From: Aquimarina sp. | Lineage (GTDB): Bacteria > Bacteroidota > Bacteroidia > Flavobacteriales > Flavobacteriaceae | Length of the DNA: 11,987 bases | NCBI GenBank assembly: GCA_002697475.1 | Contig: NZVW01000091.1 | Coordinates: 1 to 11,987 of the forward strand | Direction of reading: 5' to 3' | Shown: positions 1-7,908 of the stretch, piece by piece | Layout: the number at the start of each line of letters is the position of its first letter | Numbering within the stretch: position 1 is the first letter of the stretch | Position numbers and translations under genes: made by a program | The notes under the pieces: generated by a model | The model's database searches: none | Seen by the model: the letters and a program-made list of their open reading frames with translations, nothing else | What the model was told of the DNA's origin: nothing

Positions 1-84
1 GGTATGGAAGCTATGATGCAGGGAATTGGCGATTAACACCAAGTGATTTCCTACCCTAATATCATAGCGCAAAAATAAAGTCAT
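1..84. other. left-edge fragment, coding status unresolved
   Basis: Three short readings are open to the left edge. On the + strand one ends at the TAA at 34-36 and another ends at the TAA at 57-59; the second reads ...YDAGNWRLTPSDFLP and looks the more protein-like. On the minus strand a frame starts at the ATG at 84-82 and runs off the edge. Any of these could be the end of a neighbouring gene, but each is under 30 codons and none matches a family I recognise. If the + strand reading is right, an upstream gene in the same direction ends about 110 bases before the regulator gene. Confidence 0.25.
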
Positions 85-115
85 TATATCCCATCCCAAA
101 AGTTGTTAATGACTT
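78..115. repeat. 9-bp inverted repeat upstream of the regulator gene
   Basis: AAGTCATTA at 78-86 is the exact reverse complement of TAATGACTT at 107-115, with 20 bases between. The right arm overlaps the spacer of the proposed promoter at 102-132. That suits a repressor half-site pair better than a terminator, because no T-run follows and the arms are AT-rich. The dyad is directly visible; its function is inferred. Confidence 0.35.
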
Positions 116-132
116 AAATAATCCTATTTTTG
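102..132 (+). promoter_or_regulatory. Bacteroidetes-type promoter for the regulator-ssp operon
   Basis: GTTG at 102-105 and TATTTTTG at 125-132 are separated by 19 bases. They match the Bacteroidetes primary-sigma pattern of a TTG/TTTG box near -33 and TAnnTTTG near -7. The start of transcription would fall near 138-140, giving a leader of about 30 bases before the ATG at 172. It is the only strong promoter match upstream of the six-gene + strand cluster, so it probably drives all of it. Confidence 0.5.
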
Positions 133-149
133 TAAGGACAAATTTTGTC
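128..149. promoter_or_regulatory. candidate operator over the transcription start
   Basis: GACAAATTTTGTC at 137-149 is a perfect odd dyad (GACAAA, T, TTTGTC). TTTTGT also occurs twice as a direct repeat, at 128-133 and 143-148, and the first copy lies inside the -7 box. A repressor bound here would block initiation. Xre-type regulators encoded first in defence operons commonly control themselves through such dyads, so this is a natural candidate site for the protein encoded at 172-492. Binding is inferred only. Confidence 0.35.
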
Positions 150-171
150 TCTAAAATAAAATTCAACAACG

Positions 172-492
172 ATGGAAACATTGGGTGAATATCTCAGAAC
201 ACTAAGAGAATTGCAAAATCTGCCTATAAGAAAAGTTGCAGCGGCACTAGATATAGACCAGTCCACACTTGGTAAATATGAGAGAAATGAGAGGCTTCCC
301 AAAAGAGAGCTTCTGTCAGACTTCGCCTCATTCTATAATGTTGCTGTTTCTGAATTGGAAAAAAAATACTTAACCGACAAGGTTGTGTTTACCCTTTTAG
401 AGGAAGAAAATCCAGAGCGTATTTTAGTTGAATGTAAAGACAAATTGAACTATTTAAAAAATAAAAACGGCGAATCGAAAATAAATGAATAA
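172..492 (+). CDS. Xre-family helix-turn-helix transcriptional regulator
   Basis: A 106-residue protein whose residues 5-62 form an HTH_3/Xre DNA-binding domain: LGEYLRTLRELQNLPIRKVA, then LDIDQSTLGKYERNERLP with the recognition helix near residues 30-42. The remaining 40 or so residues are charged and helical and could serve for dimerisation. The ATG start places the domain at the N terminus and follows a good promoter. The last 8 bases of the gene (485-492) overlap the start of the DUF4007 gene, so the two are translationally coupled. First position in a defence operon, with dyads over the promoter, suggests an autorepressor that keeps the modification and restriction genes balanced. The HTH assignment is firm; the target operon is inferred. 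Confidence 0.85.
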   Translation: METLGEYLRTLRELQNLPIRKVAAALDIDQSTLGKYERNERLPKRELLSDFASFYNVAVSELEKKYLTDKVVFTLLEEENPERILVECKDKLNYLKNKNGESKINE

Positions 493-1348
493 ACTAACGT
501 TTACAGGACACGAAACATTTCACTGTCGCCATTTTTGGTTGAAGAAGGGATACGATTATCTTTCCAAAGGACAGTCTTTCAAAAACCCTGATGCGGTAAC
601 AGCTTTAGGTGTTGGAAAAAATATGGTGATGTCCATTAATTTCTGGTTAAAGGCTTTCGGCATAAATGACCGAGAAGACCAAGCCACTACATTTGCCAAT
701 AAAATCTTTGATAGTAATGTAGGTTATGACCCTTTTTTAGAGTACGAAGGTACGCTGTGGTTATTGCACTATAAATTGTTAGACACCAACCTAGCATCTA
801 TTTACCCTTTAGTTTTTAAGCAATTCAGGAAAAGTAGAGTTAATTCACAATTTACAACCCAGCAACTACTTAGGTATTTGATAAGGGCAGCCACTAACAA
901 TGAAACTTCGATAGCTGAAAACTCATTGAAAAACGACATCAAGGTATTCATAAAAACATACTATCTAGCCGATAAGAATATTAAGGATATGGAAGACGAT
1001 TTATCGTCCATCTTCATCGACCTCAATCTTATTACTAAAGTTACCGATACCGAGGAAGGTTCGGTTTTTCAATTGAAAGTAAGTGAGAGACCAGAGATAC
1101 CCAAAGAAATATTTTACTTTCTAATCCTAGACAAATTCCCAGAGATTACGTCTATAAGTTTTGATGATATACAAAACAATATAGGTGATGTATTTGCTTG
1201 CTCTACTGAAGGTACAGAACTCAAAATTCAGGAAATATCGGAAGCTTTTAAAGGTGTTGTTTATAAGAAGGATGCCGGTAGAAAAGAAATACAAATTAAA
1301 AATATCCCTAACAAGTGGGACATATTAGAACGTTACTATAATGTATAA
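485..1348 (+). CDS. sspB: DUF4007 protein, SspB-like phosphorothioation component (predicted DNA nickase)
   Basis: A 287-residue protein with the N-terminal signature of the DUF4007 family: GHETFHCRHFWLKKGYD at residues 8-24 and ALGVGKNMVMSINFWLKAFG at 40-59. DUF4007 proteins occur beside a P-loop ATPase and a PAPS-reductase-like protein in Ssp phosphorothioation clusters. The published SspB acts there as a nickase that opens one strand for sulfur insertion. The order DUF4007, ATPase, PP-loop protein seen here is that of sspBCD. The start codon overlaps the regulator gene by 8 bases, and the stop overlaps the ATPase gene by another 8 (1341-1348). I see no classical nuclease motif; the conserved His/Glu/Arg of the first signature are candidate active-site residues. 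Family assignment is strong from the motif; the sspB name rests on context. Confidence 0.8.
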   Translation: MNKLTFTGHETFHCRHFWLKKGYDYLSKGQSFKNPDAVTALGVGKNMVMSINFWLKAFGINDREDQATTFANKIFDSNVGYDPFLEYEGTLWLLHYKLLDTNLASIYPLVFKQFRKSRVNSQFTTQQLLRYLIRAATNNETSIAENSLKNDIKVFIKTYYLADKNIKDMEDDLSSIFIDLNLITKVTDTEEGSVFQLKVSERPEIPKEIFYFLILDKFPEITSISFDDIQNNIGDVFACSTEGTELKIQEISEAFKGVVYKKDAGRKEIQIKNIPNKWDILERYYNV

Positions 1349-4300
1349 GTTTACAACATCCACAAATATTGAGCGTGATGCCGTAAACGACATCAACTAC
1401 GTAGTTACACCCAATGCAAAAAATGTTTTTGAGAGAATAGTTTCTGGTTTTCAACAGGGACATCATTCATTTAATATAATTGGCTCTTATGGCACGGGAA
1501 AGTCTAGTTTTCTTTGGGCTTTCGAAAAAAATCTTAACAACAGAAAACCCTATTTTGCTCACCTTAATGGCCAGTTTAAAGGAGTTCAAAAATTTTCATT
1601 CTTAAAAATTATTGGGGAAGCTGCACCCTTAACAGAAGTGCTTAAGAAATCTTTCAAAGTTAAGGAAGATACAACCAATTCAGATCTTATTGAGACGATA
1701 AGTAGGCGTGCTACATCACTTAAAAACAAGGATGAAATATTAGTGATTTTAATCGATGAGTTTGGTAAATTTCTTGAATACGCAGCCAAACACAATCCCG
1801 ATAGCGAATTATATTTCATACAACAGTTGGCTGAATTGGTAAATGATTCCAATAGAAATATTATTTTAATTACGACGTTGCATCAAAATTTTGGTTCTTA
1901 CGCCATTGACCTATCTCAAAACCAAAAGAACGAATGGGATAAGGTCAAAGGTAGACTAATTGATATCTCATTTGACGAACCTATTGAGCAGCTACTTTAT
2001 CTAGCATCCGAAAGAATAGAAGGTTTGAATATTAAAAAACCAAAGCAAATTGGTTTTCAAAATTTATTCAATACAATAAACGAAAGCAAATTGGTGAGCA
2101 ATTCAGAAACTCTGAATTATGATTTAGCCAATAAACTTTATCCATTCGATATTTTATCAGCAAATGTCTTGGCTCAGTCTTTACAAAAGTATGGTCAAAA
2201 CGAAAGGTCTTTGTTCTCTTTTTTGGCTAACAGTCAAGTTTTCTTTGATAAAATAGATGAAGACAATCATACATTTTTTAGTGTAGCTGACGTATTTGAT
2301 TATCTAACACTTCATTTAACTAGTGAATTAGAAGATAGATATTCAAACCCACACAAGCCTCAATGGAATACCATTGTAAAAGCATTGGACAAAGCAGAGG
2401 CTATAAACGATATTGGATATGAGCACTTAGCGAAAATCATCAAGACCATTGGTCTGGTAAACTTATTTGCAAAATCTTTCGGTAGGCTGGATAAAACTTT
2501 CCTAGAAAATTATGGTAAATATGCCTTAAACATTCCTGATTCCGAAAAATATATTGAAAAGCTCATAAGTCAAAAAATAATTAAGTTCTATAATTATCGT
2601 AATAAGTTTTTCTTCATTGAGGGGACGGATGTTGATATAGAACAGGAATTGATTGACGCAAGTTCTCATATTGATACTGCCATTAATATTGCTTCAAAAG
2701 CCAAATATTATTTTACGGAAAAATATCATTTTGCCAAGGAAGCTTATTTTGAAATTGGTACACCAAGGTTCTTCAAGGTAAATGTATCGGATTACATAGA
2801 AAACATTAAACCTGAAGGGGGAATAGACGGCTACATACATATAATTCTCAATAAAGACATAAAACAAAAGGATTTAAAGAATACCGATGTCCAACAACCG
2901 GCACAACTATATGTACTTCTCAAAGACTTTGAATTTGTAAAGTCTTGTATCTATGAAATCGAAAAGATGGATTTTGTATTGGAAAAGTATACAGAGGACA
3001 ATGTCGTAAAAAAAATACTAACGGAAGAGAAAGCCCACGAAGTAGAAAAACTGCAAAAACTTTTAGAATATGGTATTTATGAAAAATCTAATGCTGATTG
3101 GTTCTATGATGGTAAAAAACTCAAAATCGATTCAAAGGTAACCTTAAACAGAAATCTTTCCTTAATAGTAAAAAAAGAATACCCTGACACACCTTGTTAT
3201 TTAAACGAGATGGTCAATAAAGAGCATTTAAGCACCCCTATTCTAACCGCACGTAAAAACCTCTTGAAGGATTTACTGCAGTATAGCGAAGAGGAAAACT
3301 TAAATTATGATGACCACAAGTTTCCACCTCAAAAATCCATTTATCTGGGGCTTTTAAAAGAGACAGGAATACACCAGGCTCAAAACAACGGATATATTCT
3401 CACTGAGCCTACGAATTCTAGTTTTAAACCGCTATGGAAACATTGTAATAATTTCTTAGAGGATTCAAAACATATTAAAAAGAACTTGTCTGAATTATAC
3501 GAATCGCTATCTAAACCACCATTTAAACTTAAGAAGGGGTTCATAGATTTTTGGATTCCTATATTCCTTATTGTAAAAAATCAAGACTATGCACTATTTC
3601 ACAAAGCTTCTGGTTATGTCCCTTACCTAACCAGTGAAGTTCTTGACCTTGTGCATAAGAAACCTTCCGATTATGAATTAAAATCATATAAGATTGAAGG
3701 CGTAAGACTAAACCTTTTCAATAAATACAAAGAGATTACAGGTGTTAATACATCTAGTAACAAACCCGAAAGTTCGCTGATTTCTATTTTCAGTAGTTTC
3801 ATAGCGTTTTATAATGCCCTACCAGATTACGTTAAAAAAACCAATCGATTAAGTCCATCGTCTAAAGGCTTGAGGGATGCTATTGCATCTGCAAAGGACC
3901 CAGAAAATGCGCTACTATCAGAAATACCTAAAGGATTAGGATATAAAAACATTAACCTCGAAGAAAATGATAGTGAAATCCTAAATGACTTCATTGAACG
4001 CTTAAATGGGGCTATCAGTGAAATTAGAGTTGCCTACGAAGGCTTGTTAAACAGGTATGAAGAAAATATATGCGACGCTCTAAATCTGAAAATTAATGAT
4101 TTTACAGATTACAAAAGTAAAATTCAAGCACGTTACAAGTCGTTGAAACCACACTTATTGATTCAAAAAGAAAAAGTTTTTCTTAACCGCATAATGTCCA
4201 AACTAGACGAACGTGATTCTTGGCTAAAATCCATTGCTGATGTGATTCTTGGAAAGTCTATCGAGAAAATGACTGATGAGGACGAAGCCCTTTTGATGGA

Positions 4301-4565
4301 CAATACAAGAAAGGTATTCTCAAATTTAGATAATCTATTGGAGTTACATTCTTTGGCAAATGATACTGTAAATAATGAAATAGTACAATTTCAATTAACA
4401 GATATCTCAGGTAGAACCATAAAACAAAATATCGTTCTGAGTGCTTCTGAAGAAAAGAAAGTTTCAGAATTACAGAAAGATTTAGCCAAGGTACTATCCA
4501 AAAATGACAAATTGAGTGCAGCTGCTATAATTAGATATTTAAAAACTTTGCACGATGAAGGTTAA
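1341..4565 (+). CDS. sspC: large P-loop ATPase, SspC-like (BrxC-related)
   Basis: A 1074-residue protein with an N-terminal AAA-type ATPase domain. Walker A is GSYGTGKS at residues 48-55. Walker B is ILVILIDEFGKFLEY with Asp139 and Glu140, and a likely sensor strand ITTLHQ lies at 177-182. The IDEFGKFLE form of Walker B recalls the BrxC/PglY ATPases of BREX systems, but the neighbours (DUF4007 before, PP-loop sulfur protein after) indicate the SspC role in a phosphorothioation complex. The long remainder is largely helical with no domain I can name and probably contacts DNA or partners. Its reading frame overlaps sspB by 8 bases and the PP-loop gene by 11 (4555-4565), so synthesis of B, C and D is coupled. 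No signal peptide or membrane segment is evident. Confidence 0.75.
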   Translation: MYKFTTSTNIERDAVNDINYVVTPNAKNVFERIVSGFQQGHHSFNIIGSYGTGKSSFLWAFEKNLNNRKPYFAHLNGQFKGVQKFSFLKIIGEAAPLTEVLKKSFKVKEDTTNSDLIETISRRATSLKNKDEILVILIDEFGKFLEYAAKHNPDSELYFIQQLAELVNDSNRNIILITTLHQNFGSYAIDLSQNQKNEWDKVKGRLIDISFDEPIEQLLYLASERIEGLNIKKPKQIGFQNLFNTINESKLVSNSETLNYDLANKLYPFDILSANVLAQSLQKYGQNERSLFSFLANSQVFFDKIDEDNHTFFSVADVFDYLTLHLTSELEDRYSNPHKPQWNTIVKALDKAEAINDIGYEHLAKIIKTIGLVNLFAKSFGRLDKTFLENYGKYALNIPDSEKYIEKLISQKIIKFYNYRNKFFFIEGTDVDIEQELIDASSHIDTAINIASKAKYYFTEKYHFAKEAYFEIGTPRFFKVNVSDYIENIKPEGGIDGYIHIILNKDIKQKDLKNTDVQQPAQLYVLLKDFEFVKSCIYEIEKMDFVLEKYTEDNVVKKILTEEKAHEVEKLQKLLEYGIYEKSNADWFYDGKKLKIDSKVTLNRNLSLIVKKEYPDTPCYLNEMVNKEHLSTPILTARKNLLKDLLQYSEEENLNYDDHKFPPQKSIYLGLLKETGIHQAQNNGYILTEPTNSSFKPLWKHCNNFLEDSKHIKKNLSELYESLSKPPFKLKKGFIDFWIPIFLIVKNQDYALFHKASGYVPYLTSEVLDLVHKKPSDYELKSYKIEGVRLNLFNKYKEITGVNTSSNKPESSLISIFSSFIAFYNALPDYVKKTNRLSPSSKGLRDAIASAKDPENALLSEIPKGLGYKNINLEENDSEILNDFIERLNGAISEIRVAYEGLLNRYEENICDALNLKINDFTDYKSKIQARYKSLKPHLLIQKEKVFLNRIMSKLDERDSWLKSIADVILGKSIEKMTDEDEALLMDNTRKVFSNLDNLLELHSLANDTVNNEIVQFQLTDISGRTIKQNIVLSASEEKKVSELQKDLAKVLSKNDKLSAAAIIRYLKTLHDEG

Positions 4566-5685
4566 ACACGTACTTGGAATTTCTGGAGGAAAAGATAGTG
4601 CTGCACTAGCACTTTATCTTAAAAATCTATATCCCACTTTGGATGTAGACTATTATTCTTGCGACACAGGAAAAGAATTAAAAGAAACCTATGAACTTAT
4701 AGAAGCCTTAAACAGCAGGTTAGGTAAAGACATTAAAACAATTTTTGCTGTCGAACCAGAAAAAGAAACCCCGTACAAAACCACATTTGACCATTTTCTA
4801 GCTGAATATGGTGGTTATCTTCCCTCTTCAACTGCAAGATGGTGCACCAAAAAACTAAAGTTAGAACCCTTTGAGAAATACATTGGTGATGAGCCTACAA
4901 TATCATACGTGGGAATACGTGGAGATGAAAACAGAGAGGGCTATATATCCAAAAAAACCAACGTGCAATCTATTTTTCCGTTTAGAAAAAATATTTGGAG
5001 CGAAGACGTTATAAAAGAAGTGTTGGCTAATAATAATATTCCAAAGATTGCAAAACTATATAACAGTCTAAGTCCAAACCATTTAAAAGAAGATATTCTC
5101 AATAGGGTCAATCAGCCTATTTCACCGAACTTTAGGCAAGGGCAAAAATTAGAATTCCTTTTAAATAGTGATGTAAAATTATTTAATCGGGTGGTATTTG
5201 AGTATTTAAAAGAAAACACCGATTATCCTGTAGGCCTTTTAGAAGAATTCCCTTTAATAGATAATGATAAAGTTTTGGTATTAGACGACATCTTTAAAAT
5301 ACTAGATGAGAGTGGTGTTGGCATACCAGCGTACTATATAAAAAAATCATACCAAGTAGAAATTGATGGTAAAATAGAAACTGGCACCTATTCTCGAAGC
5401 AGGTCGGGTTGTTTCTTTTGTTTTTACCAGCAAAAAATAGAATGGGTTTGGCTCTTGGAAAATCATCCAACCTTATTTAAAAAAGCTATGGTATATGAAA
5501 AAGACGGTTACAATTGGATGGATAGCGAGACCTTAGAAGAGCTGTCTAAACCAGAACGAGTTAAAGCCATTAAAAAAGAACATTTTACGAGAATGAAAAG
5601 GCAGCTTAGCAAAAGAACCACCAACAGTTGGAAAGATGAAATTATTGAAGCGGAAGGTCTTGGTTGTGCTAGCTGCTTCATTTAA
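4555..5685 (+). CDS. sspD: PAPS-reductase-like PP-loop protein, SspD/DndC-like sulfurtransferase
   Basis: A 376-residue member of the phosphoadenosine phosphosulfate reductase family. The PP-loop SGGKDS at residues 10-15 binds ATP. Cys36 (YSCDTGKE), Cys97 (ARWCTKKLK), the GCFFC pair (Cys286, Cys289) and a final CASC pair (Cys371, Cys374) are candidate iron-sulfur ligands or sulfur carriers, as in DndC. In the phosphorothioate model this protein adenylates the DNA backbone and transfers sulfur received from the cysteine desulfurase. The segment of about 100 residues between IWSEDVIKEVL (147-157) and VGIPAYY (255-261) looks like an insertion relative to a simple PAPS reductase. The start lies inside the ATPase gene, and 11 bases separate its stop from the GHKL gene. 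A plain assimilatory PAPS reductase is unlikely given the DUF4007 neighbour. Confidence 0.82.
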   Translation: MKVKHVLGISGGKDSAALALYLKNLYPTLDVDYYSCDTGKELKETYELIEALNSRLGKDIKTIFAVEPEKETPYKTTFDHFLAEYGGYLPSSTARWCTKKLKLEPFEKYIGDEPTISYVGIRGDENREGYISKKTNVQSIFPFRKNIWSEDVIKEVLANNNIPKIAKLYNSLSPNHLKEDILNRVNQPISPNFRQGQKLEFLLNSDVKLFNRVVFEYLKENTDYPVGLLEEFPLIDNDKVLVLDDIFKILDESGVGIPAYYIKKSYQVEIDGKIETGTYSRSRSGCFFCFYQQKIEWVWLLENHPTLFKKAMVYEKDGYNWMDSETLEELSKPERVKAIKKEHFTRMKRQLSKRTTNSWKDEIIEAEGLGCASCFI

Positions 5686-5696
5686 AATATAAATAT

Positions 5697-7463
5697 ATGA
5701 GTGATAAAATCGATTTATCCATAGATGCCGGTAGGCTTCTTTTTGGATTGAGCAGAATTGGCTACACAACTTCCGCCGCCATTTGTGATATTATAGATAA
5801 CTCTGTAAGAGCAAATGCAAACAACATACACTTATTAATCAAAAAAGAACGTGAAGATTTTTCTGATAGTAAGAGGAACAATGTCAAGGAATATATCATC
5901 ATAGACGATGGCGATGGTATGGACGCAAATGCAATCGAAGAGGCATTAAAACTTGGCTCAACAGATGACCATTATGACGATAAGTCCCTATCAAAATTTG
6001 GCTTGGGTTTAAAATCAGCTTCATTTTCTCAGGGTGATGTACTCAAAGTTATTTCTTCGAATGGTAGTGGATTTAATAAGTATGAAGTCTCTCTTCCAAA
6101 AGTAATGGACGCAAAAGAATACTTTGCAGAAAAGACTGAAATTGACGAGAATGAATCTGAACTAATTGATACCTATCTAAAAGAAGGCAAAGGTACCATC
6201 ATTATTATTTCTGCTATTCGATTAAACAACCATCCAAGTGTTAGAAATACCATTAAGGAACTTAAAACAAAAGTTGGTGTCATTTATTTCTATTTCCTAT
6301 CTGAAAGCGGAATCAATATTACGATTGGTGACAAAAAAATAGATGCCATTGACCCGTTGTTTGTAGCTGAAGCCAACGAAAATGGAAACTTGAATGAAAA
6401 TGAATGGGACGGAACCGAAGTGCAATGGATAGAAAAACCAAAAGAGCTTACCCTTGATGATGAACTACAAATAAATGTCACTATTGAGATAACGCAACTT
6501 CCTTATCCACGTATTTATAGAATTAAAAATATAGGTGAGTCGAGAGACAAGGAAGTGCGCGAAAGATATTTAATTGAAGCAGGCAACTATGGTTTTTATG
6601 TGTATAGAAATAAAAGACTGATATCTTGGGCTTCAAACCTACAAGGTATTATCCCATACGACCAAGATTTTTATGCCTTTAGGGGAAGAATACTTATCAA
6701 TGACGAGGCAGACGATTTCTTCAATATTGATGTAAAAAAATCCTCGCTAACCCTCTCTGAAGAAGCCTTTAGAAATATTAGTGATTTTGCCAAGGAAGCT
6801 AAAAGTAAAAGTAAGGCAGCTTGGAAAAACGCAGGTAAGATAAGTCGTGACATTATAAATAAAGCACCTAATGAAATCGCAAATAAACTCTTAGAAGAAT
6901 TTGAACAGATAGAAATTCTGCCAGGTGATGACCTACCCGATGAGGAAATAGCTTTAGAGCGATTAAAAGCCATCACGGACGATATGACCTCAAAAATCAA
7001 GTGGATAATTAAAATGATGAAAGAGGATAAGGGTGAAGAAGTGGATGATGTAGATGATGACTATACCGATGATGAAAAAGAAGAGGCCGTTAAAGGTGAA
7101 AAGAATCCTAACCTCACGAAGATATTCAGGGTATCATCTGTTGAAGACAACCTTTTGTGGGAACCTTACTATGATACCGATTTAGGTAATTGTGTAAGGA
7201 TTAATAAAATTCACCGATTTGCAAGATTAATCTATGAAGATAACGCCGAAAATAGAGATTTACAGATTCTGTTCGACTTAATGATGCTTCAATTTGCCGA
7301 TTCCGAATTATACGCCTACAAGAATATTGAAAAATATGAATACGACGACCTAAAAGTTATTTTACGCGAATCCAGAAGAATAGTATCAGAATTTCTTGCC
7401 AATATGTGCCGAAAACTAGAGAACGATTTGCCACCAAATTACAGTGACGAAAAGTATGCTTGA
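5697..7463 (+). CDS. MORC/Hsp90-like GHKL ATPase, predicted restriction or defence component
   Basis: A 588-residue protein with a Bergerat-fold ATPase domain at about residues 10-190. The N-box is AAICDIIDNSVRAN, with Asp34 and Asn35. The G1 box is DDGDGM (70-75) and the G2 box is SKFGLGLKSAS (99-109). A transducer-like region follows, containing GFYVYRNKRLISWAS and RGRILINDEADDFFNIDVKK, the form seen in MORC, MutL and Hsp90 relatives. A very acidic linker (about residues 442-470) leads to a helical C terminus. Prokaryotic MORC-like ATPases are known companions of restriction systems. The position directly after sspD and overlapping a GIY-YIG nuclease gene suggests an ATP-driven clamp that senses or moves along DNA and directs the nuclease. 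The usual catalytic Glu of the N-box is Asp31 here. The fold is firm; the role is inferred. Confidence 0.78.
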   Translation: MSDKIDLSIDAGRLLFGLSRIGYTTSAAICDIIDNSVRANANNIHLLIKKEREDFSDSKRNNVKEYIIIDDGDGMDANAIEEALKLGSTDDHYDDKSLSKFGLGLKSASFSQGDVLKVISSNGSGFNKYEVSLPKVMDAKEYFAEKTEIDENESELIDTYLKEGKGTIIIISAIRLNNHPSVRNTIKELKTKVGVIYFYFLSESGINITIGDKKIDAIDPLFVAEANENGNLNENEWDGTEVQWIEKPKELTLDDELQINVTIEITQLPYPRIYRIKNIGESRDKEVRERYLIEAGNYGFYVYRNKRLISWASNLQGIIPYDQDFYAFRGRILINDEADDFFNIDVKKSSLTLSEEAFRNISDFAKEAKSKSKAAWKNAGKISRDIINKAPNEIANKLLEEFEQIEILPGDDLPDEEIALERLKAITDDMTSKIKWIIKMMKEDKGEEVDDVDDDYTDDEKEEAVKGEKNPNLTKIFRVSSVEDNLLWEPYYDTDLGNCVRINKIHRFARLIYEDNAENRDLQILFDLMMLQFADSELYAYKNIEKYEYDDLKVILRESRRIVSEFLANMCRKLENDLPPNYSDEKYA

Positions 7464-7908
7464 GACTAGTATTATGGGGGCATTTAATGGTGCAGACCAA
7501 GCTTATATCTACATCTGGCTTTCCAAAAAACACAAAATTGTTTATGTAGGAATGACCAATAGTTATACCGGCACAATTGGAAGGGCAGGTGCCCATTTTA
7601 ACAGAAAGGGAACCTTACGAAAACGGTTTATTGAAACCCGAGGTTATGAAGTCAATGATGTTGACGATATTTTACTCTTATCCTTTCCTCTGCCAAAAAC
7701 AAGGGAATTTACCTCAGTAGAAAAATCATATAGAGAGGCTGTAGAATATCTTGTACAAAAAGAACTGATATTGTTACGCGGTAAGCTCAATCCCACTTTT
7801 GATGTTATCTCGTGGGTAAGACTTAGTCCAAGAACAGGAAATTCAAAAATCAAGAAATTAGCAGCTTCTATTGTGAATTCCTTTGAGACTAATTATTCCC
7901 GTTTTTAA
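7456..7908 (+). CDS. small GIY-YIG endonuclease-domain protein, predicted restriction nuclease
   Basis: A 150-residue protein built almost entirely of one GIY-YIG domain. YIY at residues 17-19 and YVG at 30-32 form the paired strands, with the usual GIY glycine replaced by Tyr17. Arg43 (TIGRAGAH), Glu97 (EAVEYLVQKEL) and Asn112 (KLNPTF) occupy the positions expected for the catalytic Arg, the metal-binding Glu and the conserved Asn. I chose the ATG at 7456, which gives an 8-base overlap with the GHKL gene like the other overlaps in the cluster; a GTG at 7444 would add four residues. No separate DNA-binding domain is present, so targeting probably depends on a partner, most simply the GHKL ATPase. 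The last 20 bases overlap the end of the opposing desulfurase gene. GIY-YIG enzymes also serve in repair and intron homing, but the context favours defence. Confidence 0.72.
   Translation: MLETSIMGAFNGADQAYIYIWLSKKHKIVYVGMTNSYTGTIGRAGAHFNRKGTLRKRFIETRGYEVNDVDDILLLSFPLPKTREFTSVEKSYREAVEYLVQKELILLRGKLNPTFDVISWVRLSPRTGNSKIKKLAASIVNSFETNYSRF

Noticed and set aside
1586..1852. 88-codon minus-strand ORF inside the ATPase gene
   Set aside because: It is antisense to the conserved ATPase domain and has no recognisable motif; treated as a shadow ORF, as are the other antisense ORFs in 5533-7853.
1341..4565. BREX system reading of the large ATPase (BrxC)
   Set aside because: The Walker B form is similar, but no BrxX/PglX methylase, PglZ or BrxL gene is present, and the DUF4007 and PP-loop neighbours indicate an Ssp system.
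4555..5685. Assimilatory sulfate reduction (CysH) reading of the PP-loop protein
   Set aside because: No other sulfate assimilation gene is nearby, the Cys pattern and insertion differ, and the operon context is defence.
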